NCBI GenBank assembly: GCA_013365365.1
Contig: JABVXU010000361.1
Coordinates: 1-56,432 of the forward strand
DNA from: Cruorifilaria tuberocauda
Lineage: Eukaryota > Nematoda > Chromadorea > Rhabditida > Onchocercidae
DNA: 56,432 bases
Reading direction: 5' to 3'
The position numbers were made by a program, and so were the translations under genes. Numbering within the stretch: the first letter of the stretch is position 1; each line of letters begins with the position of its first letter. Below the pieces are notes generated by a model that did no database searches, was not told the origin of the DNA, and saw nothing but the letters and a program-made list of their open reading frames with translations. Shown one piece after another: positions 42,801 to 55,530 of the stretch.

Positions 42801-45800
42801 AGATTAATTTTCCGTGTTGTTTTTCTGGTAGTGGGATGGCAGTTTGCGGAAAGGTTACATAATATTTTTCGTCAATATATTTTCAGATTTTTTTGTTTTT
42901 TGATGTCATTTAGGTGAAAAATCAAGTATTTTCGTTATAAATATATTTTTTTTCAATGTAAATGTTGATTTGAATTTGCGGATAATTCACGATAAAGCAA
43001 CAATAAAATGCATAATAAAAACGAAATTCGTTTTCCCTTTCATTTACTGAATGGATTGTCTGATGTAATGTGGATTTCCATTTCCCGAGTCACAAATAAA
43101 GTAATGGGGACTTTTCAGATTACATCTGTATAACTATATAGCTAAAAAGGGAATTAACTTATACTGTGTTTAGGAAGAAGATTTTGATAAACTTAAATAT
43201 GACAATTCAATGGATTTAAGAGTTAGTAATGGTCACAGTGGTGTTGTTTTGCAAGCAACTGAAAGATTAATGCCGCAATATCCCTCAAATCGGTATGTTC
43301 AGTCTATTCCAATCAAATGCTTCGTGTTATTTTTTTTTTGTTTACTAGTCGATCCTTATTTTTCTGTAAAAGAAACGAACATTTATAACTTTTGAGAACT
43401 TTATCGTTACCCAGTTATTTGTTAATAAATGTAAATTTTTTGGTATGAGAAAATGCAACCGCACAATGATATAAGACATATTTTTTAATAAGTCTTATAT
43501 CATTGTGCGGTTGCATTTTACCCTCATTGGTGTTGCTGTTTCTGACGCTGAGCAGTTGTTCCATTTTTTCTGGGAAGTTTCAGTGTACCGTTCATATCGT
43601 TCAGTTCTGAAGTTAGTCTATTTAAAATCTTTTATCCTCTTGTCCCTCACTAATTATTGCATCCTATTCTGTTTTTTCATATCTTTGTCAGTTTAGAACG
43701 AGGAAGCTTAGTTCAGTTCTATTTTCTTATTAATTTTTAGAGACTTGTATTATCTTATAAGGTCAAATTATAATAGTTCAATTTCTAGCGCGGGTGATAT
43801 GGAGGAAGATCGTATTAGTCATGTCAATAAAGCTGTAGAGAAAGCAAAGGAGGAAGGAGTTAAGGAGAGAACTCAGCAAAATGATAAAGGAGATCCAAGT
43901 AAAAGCGCAGCAGTCGAAATTGCTAAAGAGAAGTCAGAAAAGCGCAAAGTTGGAGAAAAAGACGGTGAGTGGAAAAAAGTTGCAAGAAAAACAACCATAG
44001 AGTGCTCTTTGTCAGTAATTAATGATAGGATCCTCAAAAACTCAACAACTGATAATATTCCTGTGCCTCATAAGTCTTCAATTTTCATGTATGTCTTTAT
44101 CAGTATAACTTGTTGAAAATTTGTGTCAGAAATTTATGCATCACTTTTTTTGTTTCTACTCTCTGTCTGTTAATTTACTAAAACTTATAATCGTAATATA
44201 CGATTCCTTTAAAATCTTTGATATTATAATGCACATTATATTCTGTTATGGACTAAATCACATTTAGAATGAAAATGTCGGCTTTTTGTGGATTCAAAAT
44301 CCATATTTTTTTTTCCTGTAAGATAATTAAGATATATATGACTGAATCAACTTATATTCTAATAACTAATATTGGTTTTATATCACCCCATCTTTTTTTT
44401 TTTTCGAAGCCATGCATTCAACTGCAATATATTCAAGTTTGAAACTAATTTTTATGATTATTATTTTAATTAGTGCTAGACGGAACGCACTGATTAGAAT
44501 ATCAGTGTAAGATTAATTTTCCTTGTTATATCTTTTCAATAAAGAAATTTTATTTTTCAGAGGATCTCAAGGCGCTCAAAGTGATTTTATCTCGGTCAAC
44601 CGGACAGAAAACATTCACCACATTATCACCTTCCAGTACAGATTATTTAATATTCTTTTAAATGCCTCTTTTGATCTTATTTCACCATGTTGATATATTT
44701 TTTTTTTGGTCTAGGTGGCATCGAACGGGCAGTCAAAGAGGCAGAGCAGAAGTGCGGTGCACAAAGTGTGCAGGGTGATACAAGTAGAACTCCATTTTCA
44801 GCTGGTGAATCGCAAGTTATAGAAAGCATTTATGAGAAAAAGAAGCACAGAAAGGTAGTTTTATTGTTACAGTAGGGTAGTACTGTAAAGCTTGAAAAGT
44901 GCTATCCGATTTCTGTTAACATAATGATTTCAAGGAAAAAGATCGCGATAAACACCATAACAAGGAGCACAAACGAAAGGATAAAGATAAAGAGCACAAG
45001 AAAAGCAAGACAAAAGACAAAGAGAAATATATCAAACGAAGATCTGAAAAAATTACCTTTAAGCGGCATGGTGAACATATTCGTAAGTCTTGCAGAATCA
45101 TTTGAAATTTTTTATATTTATATTGTATAGGTCAGATCCTGCACATTTTCAGCTGTCTCACCCTTCCCGTTTTTCAAGTGACAAAAATGAAATAGTTATT
45201 ATTATCACTTTATAACTTTTGGCTAAAAATCCATTATTTTCCTTAAATCACTCACTGAACGGAATGCAACGCCAAATATTCATAAAAAATTTTTTTCTGC
45301 TTTACGCGATTTGTTACAGTGCCAGATGAAATGCCTGCGCCAAAAATACCTAAACTAAAAATCCGGTTGGGATCTAACTCAAGTGGCGTTAGTGCTATGC
45401 CAGTAGTATCTACAACATCGACTGTTCTGACCTCCACTTTGTCATCTGAGCATCTGTAAGTTTTCTCACATTATTTATGTTACATATTTTCTTCAACTGT
45501 TACTTCTTTTAATTCTCCAGTTACTACTTTTTATTAGTACTTTCAGGTCAGAGAGAAATATTCTCTCATTAGCCGATCGAAATATTCAGGCTATGCAACC
45601 TACAAATAAGTTAGAAAATGCAGAGATAACCGATCTATTTCGTGCATATCTCAAATCTGATGTAAATATTAAGCAAAGAAAACGACAGGCAGTAGTGACC
45701 AAAGCAGAGGTTATTACCTTTTTTCAAATAAAAGTCTCGTTTTTCTTTTTGTCTCCATGTTTTCCATCACATCTCCGTTTATTTGTTCGTTCTTCTTCAA

Positions 45801-48800
45801 AACTATGTTGTTATTGATTAGCCTACCATGATTATGGTCATTTCAAATAAATTATAGTTTAAAATATGTATTGTTTTTGCAACCATCTTTTCTACGGCAA
45901 AGAATTCATTAATAGTTACATTTATTTCGGTTGTTTGAAGTATATTTTTAAAACACATAAGGCTAAAAATTGATGCAGATTGATATGAGCAGATTTTGGG
46001 TTTTATGATGCATTAAGCTTTTGAGCTCGAAGAGTTGGATATTACTATTAAGAAAAGCTACTTTTATTGGGTAGCGAGGTTACTTATAACTTTTACTCGA
46101 TTGTAAGGTGTCCGCTCCTACATTCCTGTAATCCGAACTTAATCCTTACTGAAGCTAATTTTGTCTTTAAATACACTTGAAAGAAATGAGATGAATGAAT
46201 CACCGAGTTTTGTGCGTATTTTGTTTTTATTTCGGTAATGACAGTTATGAATATTGGTTGTAAAATCAGTTATGTTTCAAAGAGTGCTAGCTTAAAAGAA
46301 TCTGGATTATTCACGGACAGTGAAATTTTCAGTTGAAAGCGCTGCCGAAAATGCCGTCGAAAGCAAGAACTTGTGGAACTAAAGAGTAAGTTATGTGAAG
46401 ATGCAGTTGCATTTTTAAATTCGTACAAGTGGACACGTTATATTTCAAAGCTTTGCTATTTCGTTGCTTCCAGAACTTTTTGAAAAGTGCTCTCGTTGTC
46501 TCTTCGCTTTATTCTTGCGCTCTCTCCTTATTAGTTCCATTTTTTTTAATCTTAGAAATCTTGAAACCATTTGTTGTTTTAGTTACATGTTCATATACAT
46601 TTCATCTTTTCCTCGTTGATAGTTTGTTATATTCTTTTGTTTTCAGAACTTTTTGGTTTTCTTTACTTTTTTTACTAAACACGATTTAAACTACACAGTC
46701 GTAACCGCTATCATTTCGTATTGCTCTATAAGCTTTAACTGGATGTATCACTTAGGATAATTTATGCAGTAAGATCATAGAATTTCAGTCTGTTTGAAGA
46801 TTTCTGCAAACTTAACTGTTCCTTCAACATTAATGAAAAACACGCATTTAGCAAATGTAGGATGGCGATGTAGCAAATGTGCCTTGTTTATTACCCGTTG
46901 TTATATTTTAAAATAATTTTTATTTTGTTTGCAATCAGTTTTGTATGCATGTTTACAACAGCCAGCACTTCAGCGATAAAACCCTATCAATTTTTATCCT
47001 TTTTTTAGTTCTCTTAGCGTTTTAATTTCATACAAGTAGTGCTTCACCCTGTTTAACATGCTACGAAGGTATTGTTCATGAAAATGGGGAATGAGAATAA
47101 TACTTGCAATTGGTCATTGTTTGATCATCAGTTGTCTCGGCGTTTTATTTGAATTTAAGATGTATGCGTTACTATTTAGTGCCCTCTGATTGCTGAGAAG
47201 TGGTGGCGCTGTCTTGCTTCTTCTAAGGGCTTCTATTATCATGTGTTCGTAGTAATTGTGTGCTGTTAACGGATGAAAAGGATGATTCCCACTATCCAGC
47301 ACGCCAAGAGGACTTTAAAATAGCGCACCGGTACTTTGTGTCATGTTACAATCTCGTATTTAATGTTCGGAAATAAATTTTTATCCTTTACTTCCCACCG
47401 TGCATTACTTTAAGACCGGTCAATATCTTAAGGTCTTCAGTGGTACGCGGAAGCAAACCAATATTGTCTTCACATCATTTTACGTTGTCTTATATCTAGT
47501 ATACCATTATTCACTTTCGCTGCGTCGTCTTTTTCGGATTGTTTTTGGACCTACAAAACCATGTTTTGTTGGGAAGTGCTGCAACCAGTCTTCTAGTCAC
47601 TGACCACAGTTTTATACTACAGTAGCCCAACAGAAAAACATGGAAGTTTCGATGAGTGGATCTCCTATGCGGTTTTAAGCAGGTTATGTATATAAGATCT
47701 TTATCTTTTATGCACCCTATTAATTTAAGCATCTAAGCAAGATTCAACTCTCAGCACTTCCTGAGCAAAGCAGGATTCGGTACACCTGCAATTGTGAAAC
47801 AGATTGCTCTAATTCCATATGTTTTGTTAGAGTAAAGGTAAATATTTCAGAGGGAATGGATACAGAGGTGGACAACGACCAGCTAAGGTGGCCACCAATT
47901 CAGCTGTTTGTAGAGCAGATGCTGAGTTTGAACAAAGAAGTTATGAGCAACAACAAATTGGTAAGCATTTGCGCATGGGCAATGGGAAGAAAGACTCTCT
48001 GGGAAGCCGTTTCGATCCCTCTGGCGCTATCGCTTTCAGTCCAACCGATAAAGTATTTAAAATTACGGAGAAAGAAAGAAGTAGTGAAAGTCATGTCCAA
48101 GGTATAACAACAAAAGACTGGGGACGTATAGCACCTGCTGACACTTTCAGCACATTTTTGACTGAACAACGGCAGGAAAAGGAAATTTTAAAGAGAGATT
48201 TGGAAGAGAGTTTGAAAAAGAAACCGGATCAGGTAAAGGTTAAAGCTGAGTTGAATCCAGATAGACCAAAGCTGGGAAAAGAAAAGAATCCTTTTAAACG
48301 TATGTGCGATGACATCTTACTGTTTGATAAAGAGAAGCAGTATGTCAAAGACCGGTCTTCAGGAAAGTTGAAATGTAAAGAACCAGAGAAAGAGAAAAGA
48401 AAGGAGCGACATCACAGCTTCGAAAAGGTGAAGGAGAGTGGGCGAGAAAAGGGATCGCACTATAGGCAAAAGGCTTCTGAGAAGGAAAAAGATCAAACTA
48501 AGCGAAACGAGAAAGGTCTAGGAATAGTAGACGAGAAGAAGGCACAGCAAGATCGACAAAAGGAGAAGGGAGGTGATGGGGAGAGAAAGAAGGGAAGTGA
48601 TGAAAATGAGAAGGGGAAGGCGAAGAAAATAGGAATGGTTGGGATAAAGTCGGGAGATGTTTCGGGTAATTCCACTGCCGAGAATAGCAAGAATCATCGG
48701 GAGAAAGTGGAAAGCGTTGCTGAAACCGAAGAGCGACGTAAGCGGAAAAGTATCGACAAGGATGAGGAACGTGGGAAAGGTGTGGAAAAGGATGCGAAAA

Positions 48801-50456
48801 AATATTCGAAAGAGAGAGGATGCTCGACCGAAACAAAGGAGAGAGTGAAACATCACAGCAGAAAAACTGCTGAGGAGGAAAAGGTTAAAGGTCGTGATAG
48901 GGATTTCAAGGATAAGGAGAAACGAAAAAAGCAGACAAGTGATTGGTTTAAGGAGCACAGCACTGGGAAAAGCGGCAACGAAATAAAAGAAGTTTTTTCT
49001 TGCGAAGATGGGGATTTCAGCGGCGTAAAAACGAAGAATTTCAGTAAAGATAAACATGCAGGTGATACGAACAACTCTCTTTCGTACGATACTGTACAGA
49101 AAACTGATCAAGGTAACAGTACTTCATTAGCTCTTTCTTCTCTCTCTGAAGTAATACATTTCTTCCTCTGCATTTTAATTTACCGTCCTTTAATAGGTAA
49201 CAGTGGATAGTGAAATCCCTGAGCATTTATAGACGTTTTCGGTATAGTTCGCGCTTATGTAAATTATCCATGTCCATTAAAACCAGCTCTGCTGCTGGAT
49301 AATATTCAAACTCATGAGAGCTGCCGTTGTGAGTCTGAAAAGAGTTAGTGGCATTTATTAATTAAATGTACGGAGTTAATGGATGTTATATTGGTTTAGT
49401 TTGCCATCTTAGATCTGATAGATTTGCGATCTGTGAAAAATGAAGTAGCCCTAGGAATTGGAAAGTGATGAAGCGAAAAATCTATGCTGTTTATACCTTT
49501 TAGTACTTAAGAAATTTGGGGGATTCTTTACGTACACAAAGTTCCTCGTAAGGATGCTATGATATGGGTTTCAAAGAATGTGCTGCTATCGTTTGATGGT
49601 TAAGCATATTTTGATGGACTGGTTTATATTTAGGAAAATTCTAGTTCGTTGTGTTTCTAGTCACATTTACAAAAGAAGAGCTTTCAAATCGATATAGCGC
49701 TGATAGTGATATCTTTGGAAGCAGATCGTCAATTGCCGATTCGCCGGCGAAATCATCTGATAAGGTAATACTTCCAGAGAGTTTTAAAGGTCCGTGATTT
49801 TCAGAAGTGATTAGGAAGACACGCCACTTTCTACTGTTTGACCATTCTTTTTTGATTACGACTACAGGATGTAATAGAAAGAAGGATCAGCTTTCACCGA
49901 ACAGCTTTGTTCTTTGATATTACAATAAGTATTAATCTTCCAGGAAGTCTGTAAATGAGGCTAGATTGCAGGGCGGGGAATGTGTGGGTTCGCTTAAAAT
50001 TGATATAGTATGAATTAAATCTAAGGGCTCAATCAAGTTACATTATTATTATATGGGGATAATTAATATATCACCTACAACCGTTTTGAATTTTACATTT
50101 CTTTCGTTTAAGAAATCTGCCACTCTGGATAGTGATGATTCTTTGGATACTATGTGGATTTGTCCAGAGTGTTCAGTCGCTTATGTGGAAGGTGCTACCG
50201 ATATGGTCGGCTGTGATGCTTGTGACAACTGGTTCCACTGGTAAATTTTTTATTTAGTGTATGTTGTGCCATGAAAATGTTTATTGGCTACTATATGCAT
50301 AAATTCATCACATTTCTGTAATATTTCAGGAATTGTGTAGGTTTATTGGTTGCACCGCCAGATGATGCTCCCTGGTATTGTCAAAATTGTGCAAAAAAGA
50401 AGCTTAAGAAAAAAAGCACTTCGAAGAGCGCTACTTCGAAAAAAGGCAAGAAGTGA
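39889..50456 (+). CDS. taf-3: TFIID subunit 3 (TAF3): histone fold plus PHD finger
   Basis: Core promoter factor that reads H3K4me3 and anchors TFIID. Twenty-three phase-consistent exons give about 1324 aa, longer than human TAF3. First exons: 39889-39996, 40090-40153, 40245-40442, 40513-40631, 40715-40862, 40934-41000. Last: 45547-45709, 46333-46385, 47851-49112, 49661-49764, 50113-50240, 50330-50456. Residues about 70-150 form the bromodomain-associated histone fold (DYAFHYLTRSVLKMMDNIGF...LCKRYLQKLW). Residues about 785-1205, one 1262-nt exon, are Lys/Glu-rich and disordered. The PHD finger (1255-1302) has MWICPEC, MVGCDACDNWFHW and WYCQNC. Trp1255, Met1271 and Trp1280 match residues that human TAF3 uses to hold trimethyl-lysine. 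A basic tail ends KKGKK. An acceptor at 39880-39881, 7 nt before the ATG, suggests a spliced leader. The 53-nt exon 46333-46385 is assigned because it restores phase. Confidence 0.93.
43450..43519. repeat. 70-nt near-perfect hairpin in a taf-3 intron
   Basis: Arms 43450-43477 and 43492-43519 are perfectly complementary over 28 bp (first arm starts AAAATGCAACCGCAC). After a single A/A mismatch, four more pairs (TATT/AATA) close on a four-T loop. It lies in the intron 43293-43788. The size and shape resemble a pre-miRNA or a hairpin siRNA source. There is no obvious target-site duplication on either side. Confidence 0.9.
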
Positions 50457-50972
50457 CATGGTTGTGATAATGAATTAATTTTTTGTATTTTTATTTCTTT
50501 CTAACTGTCGGATGTCAGCAAAACCTAAAAGGTATTTTTTTTGCTAGTTATTTGACAACTGCTGGATATGGGATACTTTCTATGTATCGTTGCCTCTTCA
50601 TCTCTCTCCATTTCTAGATATTTTTATTGCTTTCGTACGCAGTTCTTACTGCTTGTATCTCTGTGAGGATTTTTTGTGCTTACATGTGTAATTACTGGAA
50701 AGTTTTGACGATTCGATGACGAAGAAGTGAGATCAAAATTTATCAAGTAGGCGCTGCCGTGAATTGTATGTAATCTGCTCATCAACAGCCTTAATTATTT
50801 AATGATGCGATGTTAATATGAAGCCGGCCGCTTTTGATTTCTTCAAGCGTTTTGAATATTTGCATTTGTAAAACATTTCTAATTATTTACTCGACGTATT
50901 GCAAGCATTTTTATATGACCGTTCGGCCTTTTCTATTTGAAACCATACTGTACGACAGTGACGATGAGTTGC

Positions 50973-50978
50973 AATAAA
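50973..50978 (+). terminator. Poly(A) signal, probable taf-3 end
   Basis: AATAAA about 515 nt after the taf-3 stop at 50454-50456. The sequence between is non-coding, compatible with a 3' UTR. Confidence 0.45.
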
Positions 50979-53309
50979 AAAGGACAGGCAGAATCATCAT
51001 ATTGTGTCATAGCTTTTCATTTTTATCCTTTTTAAAAAAGGATGAAGGAACTCAAGGAAGTAATTCGGTTTGTAAAGAAAGCTAGTAATTTCTACTTTTA
51101 TTCTTGCTGATGTTGATTTGTTACTCCACTTGGTGTCTTTCCATTTTTATCCTTTTATAGAACATGAATAAAATATAAAATGTTTTGTTCAAATGGTCAA
51201 TGCTTGTGCTTGTTCGGGAAGAATTTAAGTGGTGATGTACGCCATCAATGTATGTGTGTGCGTACGTGTGTTTGTGTTCTTTGTTTATCCCAATACAGTT
51301 TGCTTCTAATTCCACAGAAAATTAGTGCCCAAACTGTTATTCTGTTTCTTAACTTGTGGAAAAAAATGAGCAGGTAATGTTAGATCAAAATTTTCAAACT
51401 AGTGATACCAATGGGAATCGGTTGGCTGAAGGTGATGGTAGAATGCTTAGCATTTCGAATATGTGGTACAGTGTTTTAAACTGCTTAATTAAGCACTTCG
51501 AAAATGGACAACAGGTGTGGATAAGCGTAAGCCAAAATATAGCTTATTGATGGTAACCTATGCATTTAATATCTTATTTTGAGTAATGGAAATTTTGATA
51601 AAACATTTTTTGTCTAACTTTTCGTAAATATTACGCCCATGCCTGAAAAGATGTCAACCTTTCAAACTGATTCTGCAAACAATCGGGAAATTTGGCGCAC
51701 TTGAATAATGCATCGGCTCTTTCCATTGTAAACTTTTCCGTCAAAAGTTTTCCAAGCCATTCCAAACATATTCAGTAGTGGACTTCTTAATCTTCTTAAC
51801 TCGGAAAATGAATAATTTATAAGTAATGCGATTAAAATAAAACATTAAAGCAAAAATAATGCTAAATTAGCAGTAATAAAGTAGAAATATGAAAACAAAA
51901 CATACCCATAAGGGCGATCACTACATACATTTTTTGACATAATTGGGATGAGTTTGAAGTTCAAAAATGTTGAACTATAAAAGCGACGAGCACGTTACTG
52001 ATCAAACGATATTATGTTGCATGCTGAGTCATTTAAACTGGAAACTTATTACTATTTTATCATCCTTATTATGAGTAACAAATATGAAAAGGGGCCCTGA
52101 AATACGAAATAAAAGATAGTATAGAAAATTTTGCTTATTATAAGGAAAAAAACTGCAGAGTAAACTTGGCTAAGAAAATCCAGAATTAGTTTCCAATTAT
52201 GTGTTTTTTAATAATATTCTCGAAACAAGAATGAATGCTAGGTTGATAAAAATATGATCGCCAATCATTTCTCATGAATTTTGTCATTGGCATGCTCCTC
52301 TGAGAAGTTTTGGCCTTTCAAAACAACTTAAAATTCTCATCGTTAATTTAATGATGGATGTACTTCTAGCGGTACAAATTAAATGAGACTTTTTCCTAGG
52401 CAAGTTGCAAATTTTCAATTTAAACTAACAGAACGAACATTTATGCATTCCGACATACAATACACTAAAACTGGAAATAATTAACTAATTCTAATTCTGT
52501 AATTTTATGTATCATATAAATGCTAATAACGTAACGAACAGATGCTATCAAATCTCATACCTACTTTTTCAATTATTGAATGTTAGTTTCTTGCTTTACT
52601 GTTATTTCTTTATCCATAATATACCATAAGATTTTCTGATACGTTTCTCGAAATTGATGCTATCAAAAAAACTGCTAAATAGATGCTAATGACTTTAGGA
52701 AAGCGGATATCAATAACTTTAGAAATAGATACTACTCTCTTCTCACCTCTTTTTTCCATATTTTTGAGTTGAGAATGCCAAGGAAGATATATTCTGTTAA
52801 GTGGTTTCCAATGCTTTTTTTTTTGATAATTCTTTTCCTCATATTCTACCGCATTGTAATTTGTTTTGCATTGTCGAGAATCAGGGATATAAAAATAGTG
52901 AAATCCTGCAATTCTACAAAAAAACTTGATGATACTCTGTGATAGTATTAGGTAAGGAATTCGAGATTACTTTAATTTGGGTAGCATGACAACCGCTGTA
53001 AACTTGTTAATGTCAGCAAAGTATTCAGTTTCAGAGTACAAGTTAGTGCATGAAGAATGATATTAAAAGAAGAGAATGAATATCGAAGAGAAAGGGGATA
53101 ATCGAAGTTTGCCACTTATTTGTAATGGATGTCACATAGCGTCACCGTCGCTCAGGTAAGCCAAAGGAATAGGTGCAGAAAGGCGGGCAGTAGTAGAAAA
53201 ACACGCAGTAGCTGTAAATGACTACAAGGTCACTATCCGGTTTCCACCCATCAGCCCCTTATTAACGATTCAAAAATTCAGAAACATACATAGCGGGGCA
53301 TAACATTTC
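50979..53309. other. AT-rich spacer
   Basis: No supported gene. The ORF at 51356-51550 is unrecognised. A TGTGTGTGCGTACGTGTGTT-type stretch lies at 51251-51270. The sequence is otherwise featureless. Confidence 0.45.
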
Positions 53310-53311
53310 AG
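53310..53311 (+). other. Likely trans-splice acceptor
   Basis: ACATTTCAG ends at 53311, 16 nt before the ATG at 53328, with no upstream coding exon visible. This is the normal position for a nematode spliced-leader acceptor and supports the chosen start. Confidence 0.5.
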
Positions 53312-53327
53312 TCTCGAGAATAACGCA

Positions 53328-55346
53328 ATGCTCAAATTTGTATTTATCCTCTTTTTGGCTTCATTGGCTCTGTTTGGTTTTTCCAATAATATTGGAAAAG
53401 TTAGTCTGTCTCGTATTCTTAATTTATTTCTCAACTTTGATAAGAGTAGCCAACGGCTAAACAATCCTACACAACTCAAAATCAGTACGATGTCCTTTGG
53501 CCAACTTATAGTAACAGCATGTTACTACAACAGAAATAAGCTTATAAGAAAAATCAAATTCCATCAAGATGAAGGGAGATAAAGCAAGGTTGAGGAGAAG
53601 GTGCTTTGTTTTAGTTGCTTATTGAACATTATTTAACCTATTTGTCCCTATGAGAAACGTCAATTGACTGTGCAATTGACGTTTTTCGTTAAGAATGGGA
53701 TCATTCTCTCGACGACTTTCCTATCACAATAAAAAAAGCAAAAGTTTGAACTAAACTTGTATGTTATCGTTTAATAATAATTCTTAGGCATCTATCGAGA
53801 GAGTAATTATTTTTTCTTTTAAAAACAAACTTCTGCAAACATAAGATATTATAAAAAAGTGAATTGCAGGAGAATTATAGGACAATTGAAATAATCATAC
53901 AAAAATATAAAGCACTTGGAGCATCAGAAATTGATGAAGTCAAAAATGAACGATACGATTTCCGGTAAAAAGCACTTTTGTGATTTTATCTTGCCTGTCT
54001 ATATTAATCTTATTAAAACTGAATGCTGATACTAATCATACAGTGTTCAAGCAGTGTAATTTTCATCAAGTGAGTGGAAATTTTTCAAAAATGAAGATAG
54101 AAAAGACATGTTCAGCTTATTGCTCTATTAAACATTTTCAAGCTGTCTACTTTATCAGATCTATTTCATACACTGATCAATTAGTAGCAATTTACAATTT
54201 TATTTTGAAATAACTGACGAAATTTATCTTCGAATTCTTCAAGCAAAAAAAAACGAGCTTTAGCAATAATGATTTTCATTACAGATTTTGTGCTTGTGAG
54301 AATGAAACCGCAGAACCGGAAAACAATAATGGCTGTACCTGTTCGACAGTTGTTAGCGGTCAGACAGCGCATAACTCGATACCACAAGCACTGTACTCCT
54401 CTAGCTGCGTTCACAAACCTCAGTACAACAAATGTCTTGTGGCCCAAGTGACAGCTAACACCATCCAGGCATTATTCTTACATCTTTAATTTCAATTCGT
54501 CTCTTTCTACATCTAATTTTTGAAGAATCACATTTCTTTGCAGAATCTCTTGTACATAGAAATTAGAATTGGCTCTCATCGTTTAACAGATCCGCCGTAC
54601 CAGTCAATTACGAATTCTAGATTCAAAAACACTGTTTTATTGGCATGCTCCAAGTATACTCACTGCCGGAATTGTATTCCTTGCAAAAGTGGATTCATCC
54701 AGTAAATACAGCTCATAATTGCACTTTACATTTAATCAAACTTTCCAGTACAAAATAAAAGTATTACCAAATTCAGTTTTATTGTTGTATAAATTTAGTA
54801 CTTTTATATTTAGGCTCAACTATATTTGTTTGTCCAGTGCCTCACTAACTGACTCAAAGCAAACATACTTGTCAGCTAATGTACAACCGGACAAGGCAGA
54901 ACGTTGGCCATCGAAACCATTGAGAAAATTGTCCTTTATGGAAACAAACATGGAGGATTTTAATAGTGTAAGTTTGGAACTGAAAAGCTTAGAAATTAAT
55001 GCATTTCTTTTCTAATACGATTATTGTGAACTTTTTAGCGCATAGAAGTTTTCTTGAATAGAAATTAGTCAAGAGAAAGCTATTTCTCAGAAACTCGTAT
55101 AGAGTTGGTGTATCTTTTATTATAGTACTGTTAATTGAGCAAAGGCGTTGTCGTATAAATTACTACAATGATTACAACTTTATCAATATTTTCAATGTAT
55201 GGCCCTCATCCGTAAAATTTTTGCCAGACAAGTTGACTCCTAATGATGACAGAAAGGCTTCGTTGCAAACATTTCCAAACCAGCTACTTGCTGATAACTA
55301 CTTCGATTCTCGCCTAATTTGTCATTCTACTCTTCTCTTTTTTTAA
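53328..55346 (+). CDS. Unrecognised secreted cysteine-containing protein
   Basis: Six exons agree in phase: 53328-53399, 54044-54069, 54285-54447, 54544-54701, 54814-54965 and 55126-55346, about 263 aa. The first exon is a clear signal peptide (MLKFVFILFLASLALFGFS). The mature part has clustered cysteines (KFCACENE, NGCTCSTVV, SSSCVHKPQYNKCLV, LLACSKYTHCRNCIPCKSG) and then a Cys-poor C-terminal half containing WPSSVKFLPDKLTPNDDRK. An alternative last exon at 55039-55068 would give a shorter end (RIEVFLNRN) with the previous exon ending at 54967. I do not recognise the family. Secretion is inferred from the signal peptide. It could be an excreted or cuticle-associated nematode protein. Confidence 0.55.
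53652..53687. repeat. Short hairpin in intron 1 of the secreted-protein gene
   Basis: AAACGTCAATTG (53655-53666) pairs perfectly with CAATTGACGTTT (53673-53684) across a 6-nt loop. Three further outer pairs, including one G-T, extend it to 15 bp. Confidence 0.85.
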
Positions 55347-55520
55347 CGATTTGTACAGTGCGATGTGAATATTGACATTAAGATGATGATGACTCTTAGG
55401 ACTTTAACTATGTTTTTATGTCTGGAATATTCTGGTCCTATGCTTCGAATTTCTTGAAAAATTTTACACCTAAGGAAAATGATTTAGTAGCCCCAATAAT
55501 TTTGTTAAAAAAGCTGAGGA

Positions 55521-55530
55521 AATAAATAAA
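55521..55530 (+). terminator. Poly(A) signal for the secreted-protein gene
   Basis: Two overlapping AATAAA copies about 175 nt after the proposed TAA at 55344-55346. Confidence 0.5.

Noticed and set aside
43450..43519. A MITE with target-site duplication
   Set aside because: The bases flanking the palindrome (GAG and ACC) show no TA, TTAA or other duplication, so a transposon origin is not supported by this copy alone.
48493..49226. Long minus-strand ORFs, up to 197 codons, opposite taf-3 exon 20
   Set aside because: They are Ser/Phe/Leu-rich mirror images of the Lys/Glu-rich taf-3 exon, with no domain or splice support.
54544..54705. Stop codon directly after CKSGFIQ as the end of the secreted protein
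   Set aside because: A donor (GTAAAT at 54702) just before the stop joins in phase to a good exon at 54814, giving a longer protein-like product.
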